Shown: positions 26,347 to 33,815 of the stretch, piece by piece
Position numbering within the stretch: the stretch's first letter is position 1
Layout of the letters: each line of letters opens with the position of its first letter
Assembly: GCA_002362385.1 (NCBI GenBank)
Contig: DEUB01000067.1
Location: forward strand, 1 to 64,000
Length of the DNA stretch: 64,000 bases
Reading direction: 5' to 3'
Origin: Lachnospiraceae bacterium UBA3273
GTDB lineage: Bacteria > Bacillota > Clostridia > Lachnospirales > Lachnospiraceae
The notes under the pieces: model-generated
What the model was told of the DNA's origin: nothing
What the model saw: only the letters and a program-made list of their open reading frames with translations
Databases searched by the model: none
Program-made: the position numbers and the translations under genes

Positions 26347-27966
26347 ATGTCCAATAAACTCATAAAAGAAAGCGGCGGGCCTCAAAAAAAGAGCAGCAGC
26401 TATGAGGTATTTACAGCCATAATCGAATTTACCCTGGCCGTGATCGGCGTTGCTTTCTGTCTTTTTGTGCCGTTATATCTGAAGGACGGCTATCACAGTG
26501 TAGGGACTGTCAAATATGATATGTACCGTTACATTGTTTTGTGGGGCCTGGGAGTGGTCATTCTCATAACGCTGGGATGGCTTATGTCTTTAAAGGAGCT
26601 TAAAGTGCCAAAGCTTAACGATACGGATTGGTGTGTAGTGGCATTTTTGGCGCTTTCGGTAATTGCGGCATTTGCCGGAGGAAACTTTGAGGACTGCGTC
26701 TGGGGCTATAACGGATGGGACATGGGACTTTTATCCATGCTGAGCTTTGGCTTGATCTATTTTTACTATTCCCGTTTTGGAAAAGGCAATAAAGTAGTCC
26801 TGACGGTCTTATTCTTTTCGGCGTTCATTGCTTTCTGTCTGGGGATTTTACACCGCCTGATGATCGATCCTATTGGCGTATATTCGCTGGGAAAGGTCGA
26901 TGAGCTGGCGGATACCTATAAAAACCAGTTCTTATCCACCCTCGGTCAGGCAACGTGGTACAGCAGCTTTGTATGTACGGTTCTGCCCTTAGGGATCGGC
27001 ATATTCTGGAGCGCAAGGAAAAGGTGGCTGAGAATTGTCAGCGGTATTTTCAGTCTGGCGGGCTTTTGCACCATGGTAACCCAGAACAGTGACAGCGCCT
27101 ATGCGGCACTGTTAGGCTTTATGGCGGTTTTTTTATGGTTTTCCCTGCCTGATGTAAAAAGAATGGAACGTTTCGCGGAAATCCTTCTTTTGTTTGTGCT
27201 TGCCACCCGCATCATGAACCTTTTGTTCCTCGTACACCCGAATGAGATATTGATTCTGGATAAGCTGAGCAGTTTTCTGGTTTTCCATGAGTGGATGTGG
27301 GGAATGTTAGTGCTGGCGGTACTGTTCTGGGGATTGTTTTTCTGGCTTTCTTGGAAACAGAAATATGCCCCTAAGGCGGCGTTGATTGTCCGCCGGGTTT
27401 TATTTGCGTTTCTTGCTTTTGTCATACTCGCAGCGGCAGGTCATGTCATATTAAGCGCCAAAGGGCGTCTGCCGGAAAGCATTACGCAGTATACTTCCCG
27501 GATACCGTATCTGATATGGGGAGACGGCTGGGGGAACGGAAGGGGAAAAACCTGGTCCTTCAGCATTCAGATGTATAAGGATATGGATGTTTTCCATAAG
27601 CTTTTTGGCGTGGGGCCGGACGGATATGCCCCTTATGCATACAGCCTGTATCAGGACAGACTGGCGCAGATGTGGGGAGACCGGACCCTTACCAATGCCC
27701 ATAACGAGTGGATGAATGCCCTGATCAATTATGGATTGATCGGAACCGCCGCTTATGTGGGAATCTTTTTTACCAGCATTAAGAATTTTGCAAAAAAGCA
27801 GGAAAACATGCCTGTTATGGCAGGATTTATCGCATGTATCGTATCTTATATGAGCCATAACTTTTTCTGCTATCAGCAGATCTGCTGTACGCCATTTCTG
27901 TTTCTGATCATAGGTGCGGGAATGTATCTGATAAGAAGACGACAGGAAGAACTTTCTGCTTCCTGA
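26347..27966 (+). CDS. O-antigen ligase/polymerase-family membrane protein (Wzy_C/WaaL)
   Basis: A 539-residue protein with about 11-12 membrane helices and the large extracytoplasmic loop of the WaaL/Wzy_C family. The segments FGVGPDGYAPY and TNAHNEWMNALINYGLIG match the conserved His-containing loop. It could polymerise the glycan or ligate it to its acceptor. With a second Wzy-like protein in the operon, a division into polymerase and ligase is likely. The start is set by GGAGG eight bases before the ATG at 26347; the frame also extends upstream over the end of the previous gene. Confidence 0.85.
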   Translation: MSNKLIKESGGPQKKSSSYEVFTAIIEFTLAVIGVAFCLFVPLYLKDGYHSVGTVKYDMYRYIVLWGLGVVILITLGWLMSLKELKVPKLNDTDWCVVAFLALSVIAAFAGGNFEDCVWGYNGWDMGLLSMLSFGLIYFYYSRFGKGNKVVLTVLFFSAFIAFCLGILHRLMIDPIGVYSLGKVDELADTYKNQFLSTLGQATWYSSFVCTVLPLGIGIFWSARKRWLRIVSGIFSLAGFCTMVTQNSDSAYAALLGFMAVFLWFSLPDVKRMERFAEILLLFVLATRIMNLLFLVHPNEILILDKLSSFLVFHEWMWGMLVLAVLFWGLFFWLSWKQKYAPKAALIVRRVLFAFLAFVILAAAGHVILSAKGRLPESITQYTSRIPYLIWGDGWGNGRGKTWSFSIQMYKDMDVFHKLFGVGPDGYAPYAYSLYQDRLAQMWGDRTLTNAHNEWMNALINYGLIGTAAYVGIFFTSIKNFAKKQENMPVMAGFIACIVSYMSHNFFCYQQICCTPFLFLIIGAGMYLIRRRQEELSAS

Positions 27967-27978
27967 TTTTGAGTGATA

Positions 27979-28020
27979 AAAAATGCCGGCGTGGGAATTT
28001 ATCCTACAGCCGGTATTTTT
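27979..28020. terminator. Bidirectional terminator between the polysaccharide operon and the sensor kinase
   Basis: AAAAAATGCCGGC and GCCGGTATTTTT pair around an 18-base loop, with A- and T-tracts on both flanks. It can therefore stop transcription from both convergent genes. It overlaps the kinase stop codon. Confidence 0.8.
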
Positions 28021-29480
28021 TTGTGAATAACCAATAAGTCTGTTCTGTTGTTTAAGAAGTCCAGTTCTTCCCCATTCCGGTAAGTGAAGAGGGTATATTG
28101 GTCCAGACGGTTAAAAACAACGGAGAGTTTTTTCGTATAAAGCCCCGAATCCTGTGTAAATTCTTCAATGGCCAGGCTGGCCCTGTATTTCTTTAATAGT
28201 TCATAGGAAGTGACCAGACCGATGCCGCTTCCCCCATCGGCTTTATGGGTAGTATAGTTTTTCAACCCGAGACTGACCAGCACCTCTTTGGGGAAGGGAA
28301 CGCCGCTGTCAAATATGCTGATGGTATAAAAGTCTTCGATCATATCCACACTCAACAAAACATGTCTATGATCCCCGTATTTGGTGGCGATCAGAGCGTT
28401 CTCCAACAGATCCGCCAGCAGGGTATTCAAGTCGTTTTCAGAAATATTTTCGTTTACCAAAGCTTTCATATCACAGGAAAAGGCAGTTTCAAAAATAATA
28501 TTCATTTCATGGGCTTTTTGCTTCATATATTTTAAAATACTGTCTACGGAAGAACAGCCTGTTTCCGGAATGCCGCGGCACCGATCGTCCTGGGTGCGGA
28601 GAATACTTTTGCGGTGCAGTGAAAGCTGCTCTAAGTCGCTTAACAGCCGCATCCCTTTCTCGGAAGAGGCGGGAACAAGGGAAGAGGAATCCCTGATAAA
28701 TTCTTTTACGGAAAGCAGCATGGCGGGGATCAGCTTGTTATCGCTGTGGATGATTTTTGAAAGTTCTTTGTTTTCCTCCTCCAGCTTTTTAATATAGGAT
28801 TCTTTTTCCGACAGGGTGTCATTTAATTTTGCAATATCCTTTTCCTTAAGCCTTTCCAGATAGGTTTTGGTAATATTGTTTTTCCAGGATATGTAGATGA
28901 AGATCGCCATAAGGAAAATGAGGAGGAAAGGGAAAAGATAAATTAGGTTGTTACTGCTGGTTCTAACTACTACAAAGGCAAAAAGGAGCGTAAGGCTGAT
29001 AATCATAAGAGAAAAGCTGTTCAATTTATTTGTAATGAAGGGCGTTCCTTTTTGAAAGCGTTTTGGACGAAAAAGAAGAGGCGTAAATGCTATCTGTATA
29101 AATGCGATAAAAGTCTGAAAAAGCAGATGGCTGTAGGAATCGCTGGTCAAATGAAATATGAGGACTAAAATTGTGCTGGAAATTATAGTGAATAAAGAAA
29201 AGATAAAATAACTGATTCCGAAAGAAATAATAGTTGTTGTAATAGCTGCTTCAGGGGTGGTTTTTACTATGTGCAGCAAAAAGAAAAAGGATATTAAGAT
29301 TAGAGTTAAATCTGTGGCTTGAGGGAAAATTGAATCAAATAATACAGTACCTAAAGATAAGCAGGGTATTCCTAATATCAAATATACATAGTGATTTTGA
29401 GGGCGGGAAATATTCAACAGTTTACCGTAAATATAAAAACTGCAGATAATAATTGCAAAGTATTTTATAAAAGATAACAT
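27999..29480 (-). CDS. GHKL-ATPase sensor histidine kinase (AgrC/NatK-like)
   Basis: A 493-residue membrane sensor. About six hydrophobic helices fill residues 1-210, followed by a coiled segment and a phosphoacceptor region around KIIHSDNK (His245). The HATPase_c_5/GHKL domain has N-box LLADLLENALIA, G1 FDSGVPFP and G2 GGSGIGLVTSYELL. This layout is typical of peptide-sensing AgrC-type kinases. The start is placed at 29480, directly after GGAGG; the open frame continues upstream. It lies on the same strand as, and downstream of, the response regulator gene, so they are a likely pair despite a 415-base gap. Confidence 0.88.
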   Translation of the reverse strand: MLSFIKYFAIIICSFYIYGKLLNISRPQNHYVYLILGIPCLSLGTVLFDSIFPQATDLTLILISFFFLLHIVKTTPEAAITTTIISFGISYFIFSLFTIISSTILVLIFHLTSDSYSHLLFQTFIAFIQIAFTPLLFRPKRFQKGTPFITNKLNSFSLMIISLTLLFAFVVVRTSSNNLIYLFPFLLIFLMAIFIYISWKNNITKTYLERLKEKDIAKLNDTLSEKESYIKKLEEENKELSKIIHSDNKLIPAMLLSVKEFIRDSSSLVPASSEKGMRLLSDLEQLSLHRKSILRTQDDRCRGIPETGCSSVDSILKYMKQKAHEMNIIFETAFSCDMKALVNENISENDLNTLLADLLENALIATKYGDHRHVLLSVDMIEDFYTISIFDSGVPFPKEVLVSLGLKNYTTHKADGGSGIGLVTSYELLKKYRASLAIEEFTQDSGLYTKKLSVVFNRLDQYTLFTYRNGEELDFLNNRTDLLVIHKKIPAVG

Positions 29481-29529
29481 TTCTACCTCCATATCTAAAA
29501 AGGAAAAGATAACACACATATTTATTGTA

Positions 29530-29540
29530 GTGACTGTCAC
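29530..29540. promoter_or_regulatory. GTGACTGTCAC palindrome upstream of the sensor kinase
   Basis: A perfect 11-base odd palindrome lies about 50 bases before the kinase start. Looser symmetry continues outward, and CACAATAAA is repeated nearby at about 29575-29597. A candidate regulator-binding site; its use is unknown. Confidence 0.35.
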
Positions 29541-29635
29541 AAATGATAACAATATACTGCCAGTTTGAGACAATACACAATAAAAAGTCACAATAAATGT
29601 ATACAGATATCTAATATAGAATTTTTCATACTTTT

Positions 29636-29659
29636 CTTATTCTTAAAAAAAAGAATAAG
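29636..29659 (+). promoter_or_regulatory. Hairpin abutting a strong ribosome-binding site
   Basis: CTTATTCTT and AAGAATAAG form a perfect nine-base stem with an A6 loop. The right arm runs straight into AGGGGGGAG, the ribosome-binding site of a 16-codon open frame. The structure could regulate translation of that frame or mark an operator. Confidence 0.4.
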
Positions 29660-29670
29660 GGGGGAGAAAA

Positions 29671-29721
29671 ATGTGGCAGGAAATTTGGAAAATATTCATT
29701 AATACTATCAATGGAAGATAA
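29671..29721 (+). CDS. Candidate 16-residue amphipathic peptide
   Basis: The open frame encodes MWQEIWKIFINTINGR, an amphipathic, Trp-containing peptide. Its ATG follows AGGGGGGAG at good spacing, in the 415-base space between the sensor kinase and response regulator genes, on the opposite strand. The position and character recall the helical leader of cyclic-peptide pheromone precursors, but no Cys or Ser thiolactone core and no AgrB-type processing protein is seen. It could be a signal, a toxin-like peptide or a chance frame. A second frame (29711-29905) overlaps its end, without its own ribosome-binding site. Nothing else is recognised in this gap. Confidence 0.25.
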   Translation: MWQEIWKIFINTINGR

Positions 29722-29895
29722 AAACGCTTCTATTGCCAACATCATATCAATAACAGATGAAAACACCAATATAAAAGCATATAGCCCGACAGAAAGTTTT
29801 ATAAATTGTTGGAATATATGCTTTTATATTTTTGCTTTATCTAATGTAAAAAAGAACCATTATAAATGCTTTACCACATCATGCAGTCTGATTAT

Positions 29896-30678
29896 CTACA
29901 GATGATTTTTGATCTTATTTGCGTAATAATGGATAAATTCCGTTAAAGTCGGCACTCCCTTGTCAGAATTGATACGGGCAGTGTAGTATTTGAGCAGATC
30001 GTCAATATCCGTAGTCCTCCATGCTTTATTAATGGCATTCTGCATAGCCCGCTCTACGCTGGAATCCGTCTTCTTATACTGTTTTGCCAGAGTTTCGCAG
30101 ATGTTGTGGGGCTGTCCCTGTAAGATCAGTAAAATGGCTTCGGATAAATATTTGTAGCCGATGACCTTAGGACTTATGCCTACATTATCCAGTTCCAGTG
30201 AAATCAGCCGCATAAGCTGTTTATTGGAGGGAGCGGAGGAACCTTCCTGTTTTGCGGGATCCGGCGCGTAACGGGAGCCTTGGATGGCCTGCTTCATCAT
30301 ACACAGAAAATCCACGGCGCGCTTTTCCGAATAGTCCTCCTGATGTTTTGACATAATAAAATCCGCTCCTGTTTTCCTTGCAAAATTGTAGGTAGTGGAG
30401 CTGGAGTTATTGGTTGTGACCAGAATATAAGGCTTGAAGGGGATAGAAACGGATTTAAGCTCCTGAAGAAATACCAGGCCGTTCCCCTGTCCCTCATTTA
30501 GCTCAAGATCCAGAATAACGGCGTCAGGCACCCCTTCTTTTAGCAATTCGATGGCGCGGTAGGAGTTGTTGGTAACTCCGATAAGTGTCACATCGCTTTT
30601 GGTATCTATATATTCGGCAAAATTTCTGCAGGTATCAGGGTCGTCTTCGATCAAAAGGATGCTCAATTCCTGTTCCAT
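29896..30678 (-). CDS. Response regulator with Spo0A-like output domain
   Basis: A 260-residue two-domain regulator. Residues 1 to about 125 are a receiver domain with acidic pair Glu11-Asp12-Asp13, phosphoacceptor Asp57 in VILDLELNE, and a conserved Thr/Lys pair (ILVTTNNS, FIMSKH). Residues about 150-260 resemble the Spo0A C-terminal domain (IGYKYLSEAILLI, ETLAKQYKKT, SSVERAMQNAI, VPTLTEFIHYYANKI). This is more divergent than the two standalone copies at 15.6-16.7 kb. The open frame continues upstream, but the ATG at 30678 follows GGAGGAGGG. The GHKL kinase downstream on the same strand is the probable partner. Confidence 0.87.
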   Translation of the reverse strand: MEQELSILLIEDDPDTCRNFAEYIDTKSDVTLIGVTNNSYRAIELLKEGVPDAVILDLELNEGQGNGLVFLQELKSVSIPFKPYILVTTNNSSSTTYNFARKTGADFIMSKHQEDYSEKRAVDFLCMMKQAIQGSRYAPDPAKQEGSSAPSNKQLMRLISLELDNVGISPKVIGYKYLSEAILLILQGQPHNICETLAKQYKKTDSSVERAMQNAINKAWRTTDIDDLLKYYTARINSDKGVPTLTEFIHYYANKIKNHL

Positions 30679-30705
30679 ATAAAATTCCCTCCTCCGGATT
30701 CTAAC

Positions 30706-30734
30706 ATTATACAACATTTTCCAACAAAAACCAA
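30706..30734 (-). promoter_or_regulatory. Promoter of the response regulator gene
   Basis: On the minus strand TTGGTT and TATAAT are 17 bases apart, about 28 bases before the start codon, so the leader is short. The match to the housekeeping consensus is good. Confidence 0.65.
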
Positions 30735-30847
30735 CAAATATGAAGGCCAAAAAGCAATGAATAATGAGAGAAAATACGAGTATTATGGAGAATAAAGAGA
30801 TAAAAGAAACAGGAATCGGCAGCGATAAGGTATTAAGGAGTGGTAAT

Positions 30848-31105
30848 ATGAAAAAAGGACAAAAAAACGGACAGGAAATGCTTGTAAAGCGAATTGAGTA
30901 TTTGTGTGTGGAAAAAGGTATATCCCAATATAAGCTTGCCTTAAAATCAACTGTGCCTGTGACTACCCTCGACAATATCATGAAAAGAAGAACGGTTAAC
31001 CCGGGCCTTTTTACCGTCGTCAAATTGTGCAACGGTCTGGGAATAACGCTGGCGGAGTTTTTTGACTGCGACGAATTTCATTCTATTGAAGCGGATGTTG
31101 AATAA
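30848..31105 (+). CDS. Small XRE/Cro-type helix-turn-helix regulator
   Basis: An 85-residue protein made up of a single HTH_3-like domain (RIEYLCVEKGISQYKLALKS, TTLDNIMKRR, FTVVKLCNGLGITLAEFFD). Such single-domain XRE regulators are common in Clostridia. AAGGAG seven bases before the ATG at 30848 decides the start; the frame also opens farther upstream. It is divergent from the response regulator gene and upstream of the predicted toxin-antitoxin locus. Its target is unknown. Confidence 0.85.
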   Translation: MKKGQKNGQEMLVKRIEYLCVEKGISQYKLALKSTVPVTTLDNIMKRRTVNPGLFTVVKLCNGLGITLAEFFDCDEFHSIEADVE

Positions 31106-31125
31106 AAGCAGTAAATGCACCGAAT

Positions 31126-31154
31126 TTGACAATTTCATATAAATCTGCTAAGAT
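31126..31154 (+). promoter_or_regulatory. Plus-strand promoter for a small antisense RNA
   Basis: TTGACA (31126-31131) and TAAGAT (31149-31154) are 17 bases apart, a near-consensus promoter with no gene on the plus strand until 31718. It points toward the 3' end of the small minus-strand toxin frame and the bidirectional terminator. Confidence 0.7.
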
Positions 31155-31160
31155 ATATGC

Positions 31161-31252
31161 ATAAAAAGGTACTGCCGATAGACGGCTAGTCCGAATTTAT
31201 ATTAGCAAAAATGGCCGCTAAGTTTTTCCAGAACATGGGCGGCTATTTTTGT
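31161..31252 (+). ncRNA. Predicted antisense RNA antitoxin of a type I toxin-antitoxin locus
   Basis: A transcript from the promoter at 31126-31154 would start near 31161 and end at the terminator with U-tract at 31246-31250, giving roughly 90 nucleotides. It would be fully complementary to the 3' end of the toxin mRNA. Its leader (GGTACTGCC and GACGGCTAGTC) is repeated in inverted orientation at the start of the toxin transcript. The RNA itself is inferred from promoter, terminator and layout only. Confidence 0.5.
31207..31250. terminator. Bidirectional terminator shared by toxin mRNA and antisense RNA
   Basis: AAAAATGGCCGC (31207-31218) pairs with GCGGCTATTTTT (31239-31250), a 12-pair stem with one G-U wobble and a 20-base loop. 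A- and T-tracts on either side allow termination from both strands. It overlaps the toxin stop codon. Confidence 0.75.
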
Positions 31253-31347
31253 GGTTTATTACTATCCTTGCTTCCTATCGCATATCCGAGTCCGAAGGCT
31301 GTCAGACATAAACTGATGACTGCCATCAGATCTTCCATTGTCAACAT
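31243..31347 (-). CDS. Small hydrophobic peptide, predicted type I toxin (holin-like)
   Basis: A 34-residue peptide: an acidic N-terminus (MLTMEDLM), a single hydrophobic span AVISLCLTAFGLGYAIG and a polar lysine-containing tail (SKDSNKPQK). This is the profile of the short membrane toxins annotated in Clostridia as putative holin-like toxins. A strong site AAAGGAGGG lies nine bases before the ATG. Its mRNA would start near 31458 and share a bidirectional terminator with an opposed antisense RNA, as in Fst/par and TxpA/RatA loci. Overexpression of such peptides depolarises the membrane; that function is inferred here from form and layout. Confidence 0.6.
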   Translation of the reverse strand: MLTMEDLMAVISLCLTAFGLGYAIGSKDSNKPQK

Positions 31348-31464
31348 TTGCAAAGCCCTCCTTTCCCAGATTCCTGTAAACAGGTTTCTATGTAATCAGA
31401 GGGTCACAGTCCCTCCGCAGAAAGACTAGCCGCCTACCGTTATTATGGCAGTACCCGTACGGAT

Positions 31465-31493
31465 ATCTTATCAGAAAGTGTCGGATGCTACAA
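31465..31493 (-). promoter_or_regulatory. Promoter of the predicted toxin mRNA
   Basis: On the minus strand TTGTAG and TAAGAT are 17 bases apart. The -10 and the following bases mirror the antisense RNA promoter at 31149-31154. The leader to the start codon would be about 110 bases, long enough for the structural control typical of type I toxins. Confidence 0.55.
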
Positions 31494-31510
31494 GATGGTT
31501 TTCGGCTCTT

Positions 31511-31563
31511 GACAAATTTTTCCCTTTAATGATAGACTAAGTGTGCTAGTTCGGATAGTACAC
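31511..31563 (+). promoter_or_regulatory. Promoter and leader hairpin before the amidase gene
   Basis: TTGACA (31511-31516) is followed after 18 bases by TAGACT (31535-31540), then by a stem formed by GTGTGCTA (31541-31548) and TAGTACAC (31556-31563). A second candidate promoter, TTGCAT-17-TAAACT, lies at 31640-31668, nearer the gene. The amidase gene may thus have two starts and a leader of about 50-175 bases. Confidence 0.5.
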
Positions 31564-31717
31564 AAGAAAAGTTCTGGAAAATAAAGGAAAATTCAACATT
31601 TAAAACATTTCTTTTTTTACAAATTCCCACTATTTTCTATTGCATTCGTTTACATAATGTACTAAACTAATTCCGTAATATGCAAATATATATCAAATGA
31701 CAAGGTGGTGCTGCATA

Positions 31718-33784
31718 GTGAAAAGAGTAACAAGGCTTTTGGCGGTTTTCATGATATTTGCAATTCTTTTGGGAATGATGCCCCAAAAGGCTTATGCAAA
31801 AGAGGTATCAGGAAACGGGGTGGAACCGGTAACGGATCTGCAGGAAACTGAAGACGAAAAGACAGAGGAAAATACGGAAGAGACTTTTGGAGAAGAAGGA
31901 AAGCTGGACTTCTTATATATAGAAAGCAACTATATTGAAGCTCCGGGCAGCCAGGCGGTATTGGTTGGATTCGGAGACGAGGATACCCGCCTTTTGAGCG
32001 GTACATTAACGGTAGAGAATTATGAGACAAAAGAACAGCATGTTTATTCAAGTGAAGAAACACTGGAAAATACCGTTTTGTTTGAAATCCCCTATCTGGA
32101 AAAGGATGCGGGAATTTATGAAGTAAAAAGCATAAGCGTTAAGACAGAAGACGGCAGTCAGGCTTCCATCGGGATAGCCGATACGGGTATGGCTGATGTA
32201 CTTTTCGGCGTGGACCGGGAAGTGCCTGAATTGGAAGAGGGAGCTATGATGCCGGAGAGTGCGGATTTTAATATGTCCGATGTGCAGCTGCAGGTTGCAG
32301 CCTTAGACGGGGATGGCAGCAGGGTCTCCAGAATGGCGGCAGATGAGATCGGAGAAGCACTTGCAAACGGCGATAAAGGCAGGCTGAGAGCCGAGGACAA
32401 CGGAGAGATCGTTGTGGTCATCGATCCCGGGCATGACGCTACCCACGCAGGCGCAAGAGCCAACGGTTTAAAGGAAGAAGCGCTCACTCTGAAAATTGCC
32501 CAGTACTGTAAGGCTGAGCTGGAGGAATATTCGGGAGTCAGGGTCTATCTGACGCGGACAGGCACAGGATGTCCTTATCCGGGAACCGGTTCGGTAGACT
32601 GTAACGCCAACAGGGTAGCGGCTGCGGCCCGTGTGGGAGCTGATTATTTTGTGAGTATCCATTTGAATTCAGCAACTTCTTCGGCAAGGGGTTCGGAGAT
32701 TTATTATCCCAATGCCAACTACAATTCATCCATAGGAGTTGACGGCGCCAATCTGGCAAGGCACATTTCCAGACAGCTTGGGGCGTTGGGATTGAATCAG
32801 AGAAGCATCTTTATACGGAATTCCGGCGACAATACAAAGTATCCAGACGGTTCTTTGGCGGATTACTATGGCGTGATCAGACGTTCCAAAGAGGCGGGCA
32901 TTACGGCCGTTATTGTGGAGCATGCATTCCTGACAAACGCATCCGATGCGGCGTTTCTCTCCAACGAAGGGAATCTGCAGCGTTTGGGAGTAGCGGACGC
33001 TACGGGAATTGCAAATTATCTGGGACTGACCAAGGGACCGGCTGTTGACAGGGCACAGGTGGAAGCCTATGTGACCAGGCTGTACCGGCTGTGTCTGGGC
33101 AGGGAACCGGAACCTTCGGGCCTTCAGGACTGGACGGACAAGATGTGCAGCGGCAGGGTCACGGGTGCGGAAGCTGCGAGAGGATTTTTCTTCAGCGATG
33201 AATTCCAGCTCATGAATCTCGGCCATGAAGAGTACATTGAACGCTTATATAACGTTATGATGAACAGGGGTTCCGATTACGAAGGAAAAATGAACTGGTT
33301 ATACAAGTTAAACAACGGTGTGGGACGCATGGGCGTGTTTAAAGGCTTTGCGGATTCTGCCGAGTTTGATATGATCTGTAATTCTTACGGGATCAAAAGA
33401 GGAACGGTAGCCGTGAGCGAAGGCCGTGACAGAAATCCGGGACTGACTACGTTTGTATCCAGGATGTATACGAAAGCCCTGGGAAGGGATTATGACGTTA
33501 ACGGTTTAAATGACTGGTGCAACAGGATCTGCGATAATAAGTGGACGATCATGGATATGGCCACCACGGGCTTCTTTGAGTCTCCCGAATATCTGGCTAT
33601 GCACCATACCAATCAGGAATACGTGAAGGTGCTTTACCGGACGTTCTTTGACAGGGAATATGACCAGGACGGTTATTTATACTGGCTGCGAAAGTTAAAT
33701 GCAGGCGAAAGCAGAAAAGAAGTGCTCAGAGGTTTTGCGGATTCCAGGGAGTTTGCGGAATTAATGAGGTCCTACGGACTGTAA
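31718..33784 (+). CDS. Secreted N-acetylmuramoyl-L-alanine amidase with C-terminal DUF4214 repeats
   Basis: A 688-residue secreted protein. A signal peptide ends near AYA (27) and is followed at once by the motif VSGNG (30-34). After an acidic linker and a beta-rich region, residues about 233-435 form a zinc amidase of the Amidase_3 type (VVIDPGHD, LKEEALTLKIA, FVSIHLNSA, VEHAFLTN), which cleaves the peptide from muramic acid in peptidoglycan. Residues about 446-688 are four helical DUF4214 repeats with the pattern FVxRLY...LGRxxDxxGL..W. GTG at 31718 behind AAGGTGG is preferred as start; an ATG at 31697 overlaps the ribosome-binding site. Confidence 0.9.
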   Translation: MKRVTRLLAVFMIFAILLGMMPQKAYAKEVSGNGVEPVTDLQETEDEKTEENTEETFGEEGKLDFLYIESNYIEAPGSQAVLVGFGDEDTRLLSGTLTVENYETKEQHVYSSEETLENTVLFEIPYLEKDAGIYEVKSISVKTEDGSQASIGIADTGMADVLFGVDREVPELEEGAMMPESADFNMSDVQLQVAALDGDGSRVSRMAADEIGEALANGDKGRLRAEDNGEIVVVIDPGHDATHAGARANGLKEEALTLKIAQYCKAELEEYSGVRVYLTRTGTGCPYPGTGSVDCNANRVAAAARVGADYFVSIHLNSATSSARGSEIYYPNANYNSSIGVDGANLARHISRQLGALGLNQRSIFIRNSGDNTKYPDGSLADYYGVIRRSKEAGITAVIVEHAFLTNASDAAFLSNEGNLQRLGVADATGIANYLGLTKGPAVDRAQVEAYVTRLYRLCLGREPEPSGLQDWTDKMCSGRVTGAEAARGFFFSDEFQLMNLGHEEYIERLYNVMMNRGSDYEGKMNWLYKLNNGVGRMGVFKGFADSAEFDMICNSYGIKRGTVAVSEGRDRNPGLTTFVSRMYTKALGRDYDVNGLNDWCNRICDNKWTIMDMATTGFFESPEYLAMHHTNQEYVKVLYRTFFDREYDQDGYLYWLRKLNAGESRKEVLRGFADSREFAELMRSYGL

Positions 33785-33815
33785 TCCGGGAAGTTAAGAG
33801 ATCGTATTGAAAAAC

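Larger units (their letters stand above)
31168..31455. repeat. Inverted repeat arms bracketing the toxin-antitoxin locus
   Basis: GGTACTGCC (31168-31176) and GACGGCTAGTC (31181-31191) on the left mirror GACTAGCCGCC (31424-31434) and GGCAGTACC (31447-31455) on the right. They match at 9 of 9 and 10 of 11 positions. Each arm follows its own TAAGATAT -10 box, so both opposed promoters and leaders look like inverted copies of one ancestral promoter region. Confidence 0.7.

Noticed and set aside
29711..29905. 64-codon open frame (start MEDKNAS) between kinase and regulator genes
   Set aside because: No ribosome-binding site of its own, no recognisable domain, unusual composition, and it overlaps both the short peptide frame and the regulator 3' end. 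Too weak to list as a gene.
31211..31429. 72-codon plus-strand frame starting MAAKFFQNMGG
   Set aside because: It is antisense to the better-supported toxin frame, starts inside the terminator stem, and lacks a ribosome-binding site.
31168..31455. Inverted repeats as ends of a small mobile element (MITE)
   Set aside because: No target-site duplication is visible around the arms. The arms coincide with transcription start regions of opposed promoters, so a regulatory origin explains them better.
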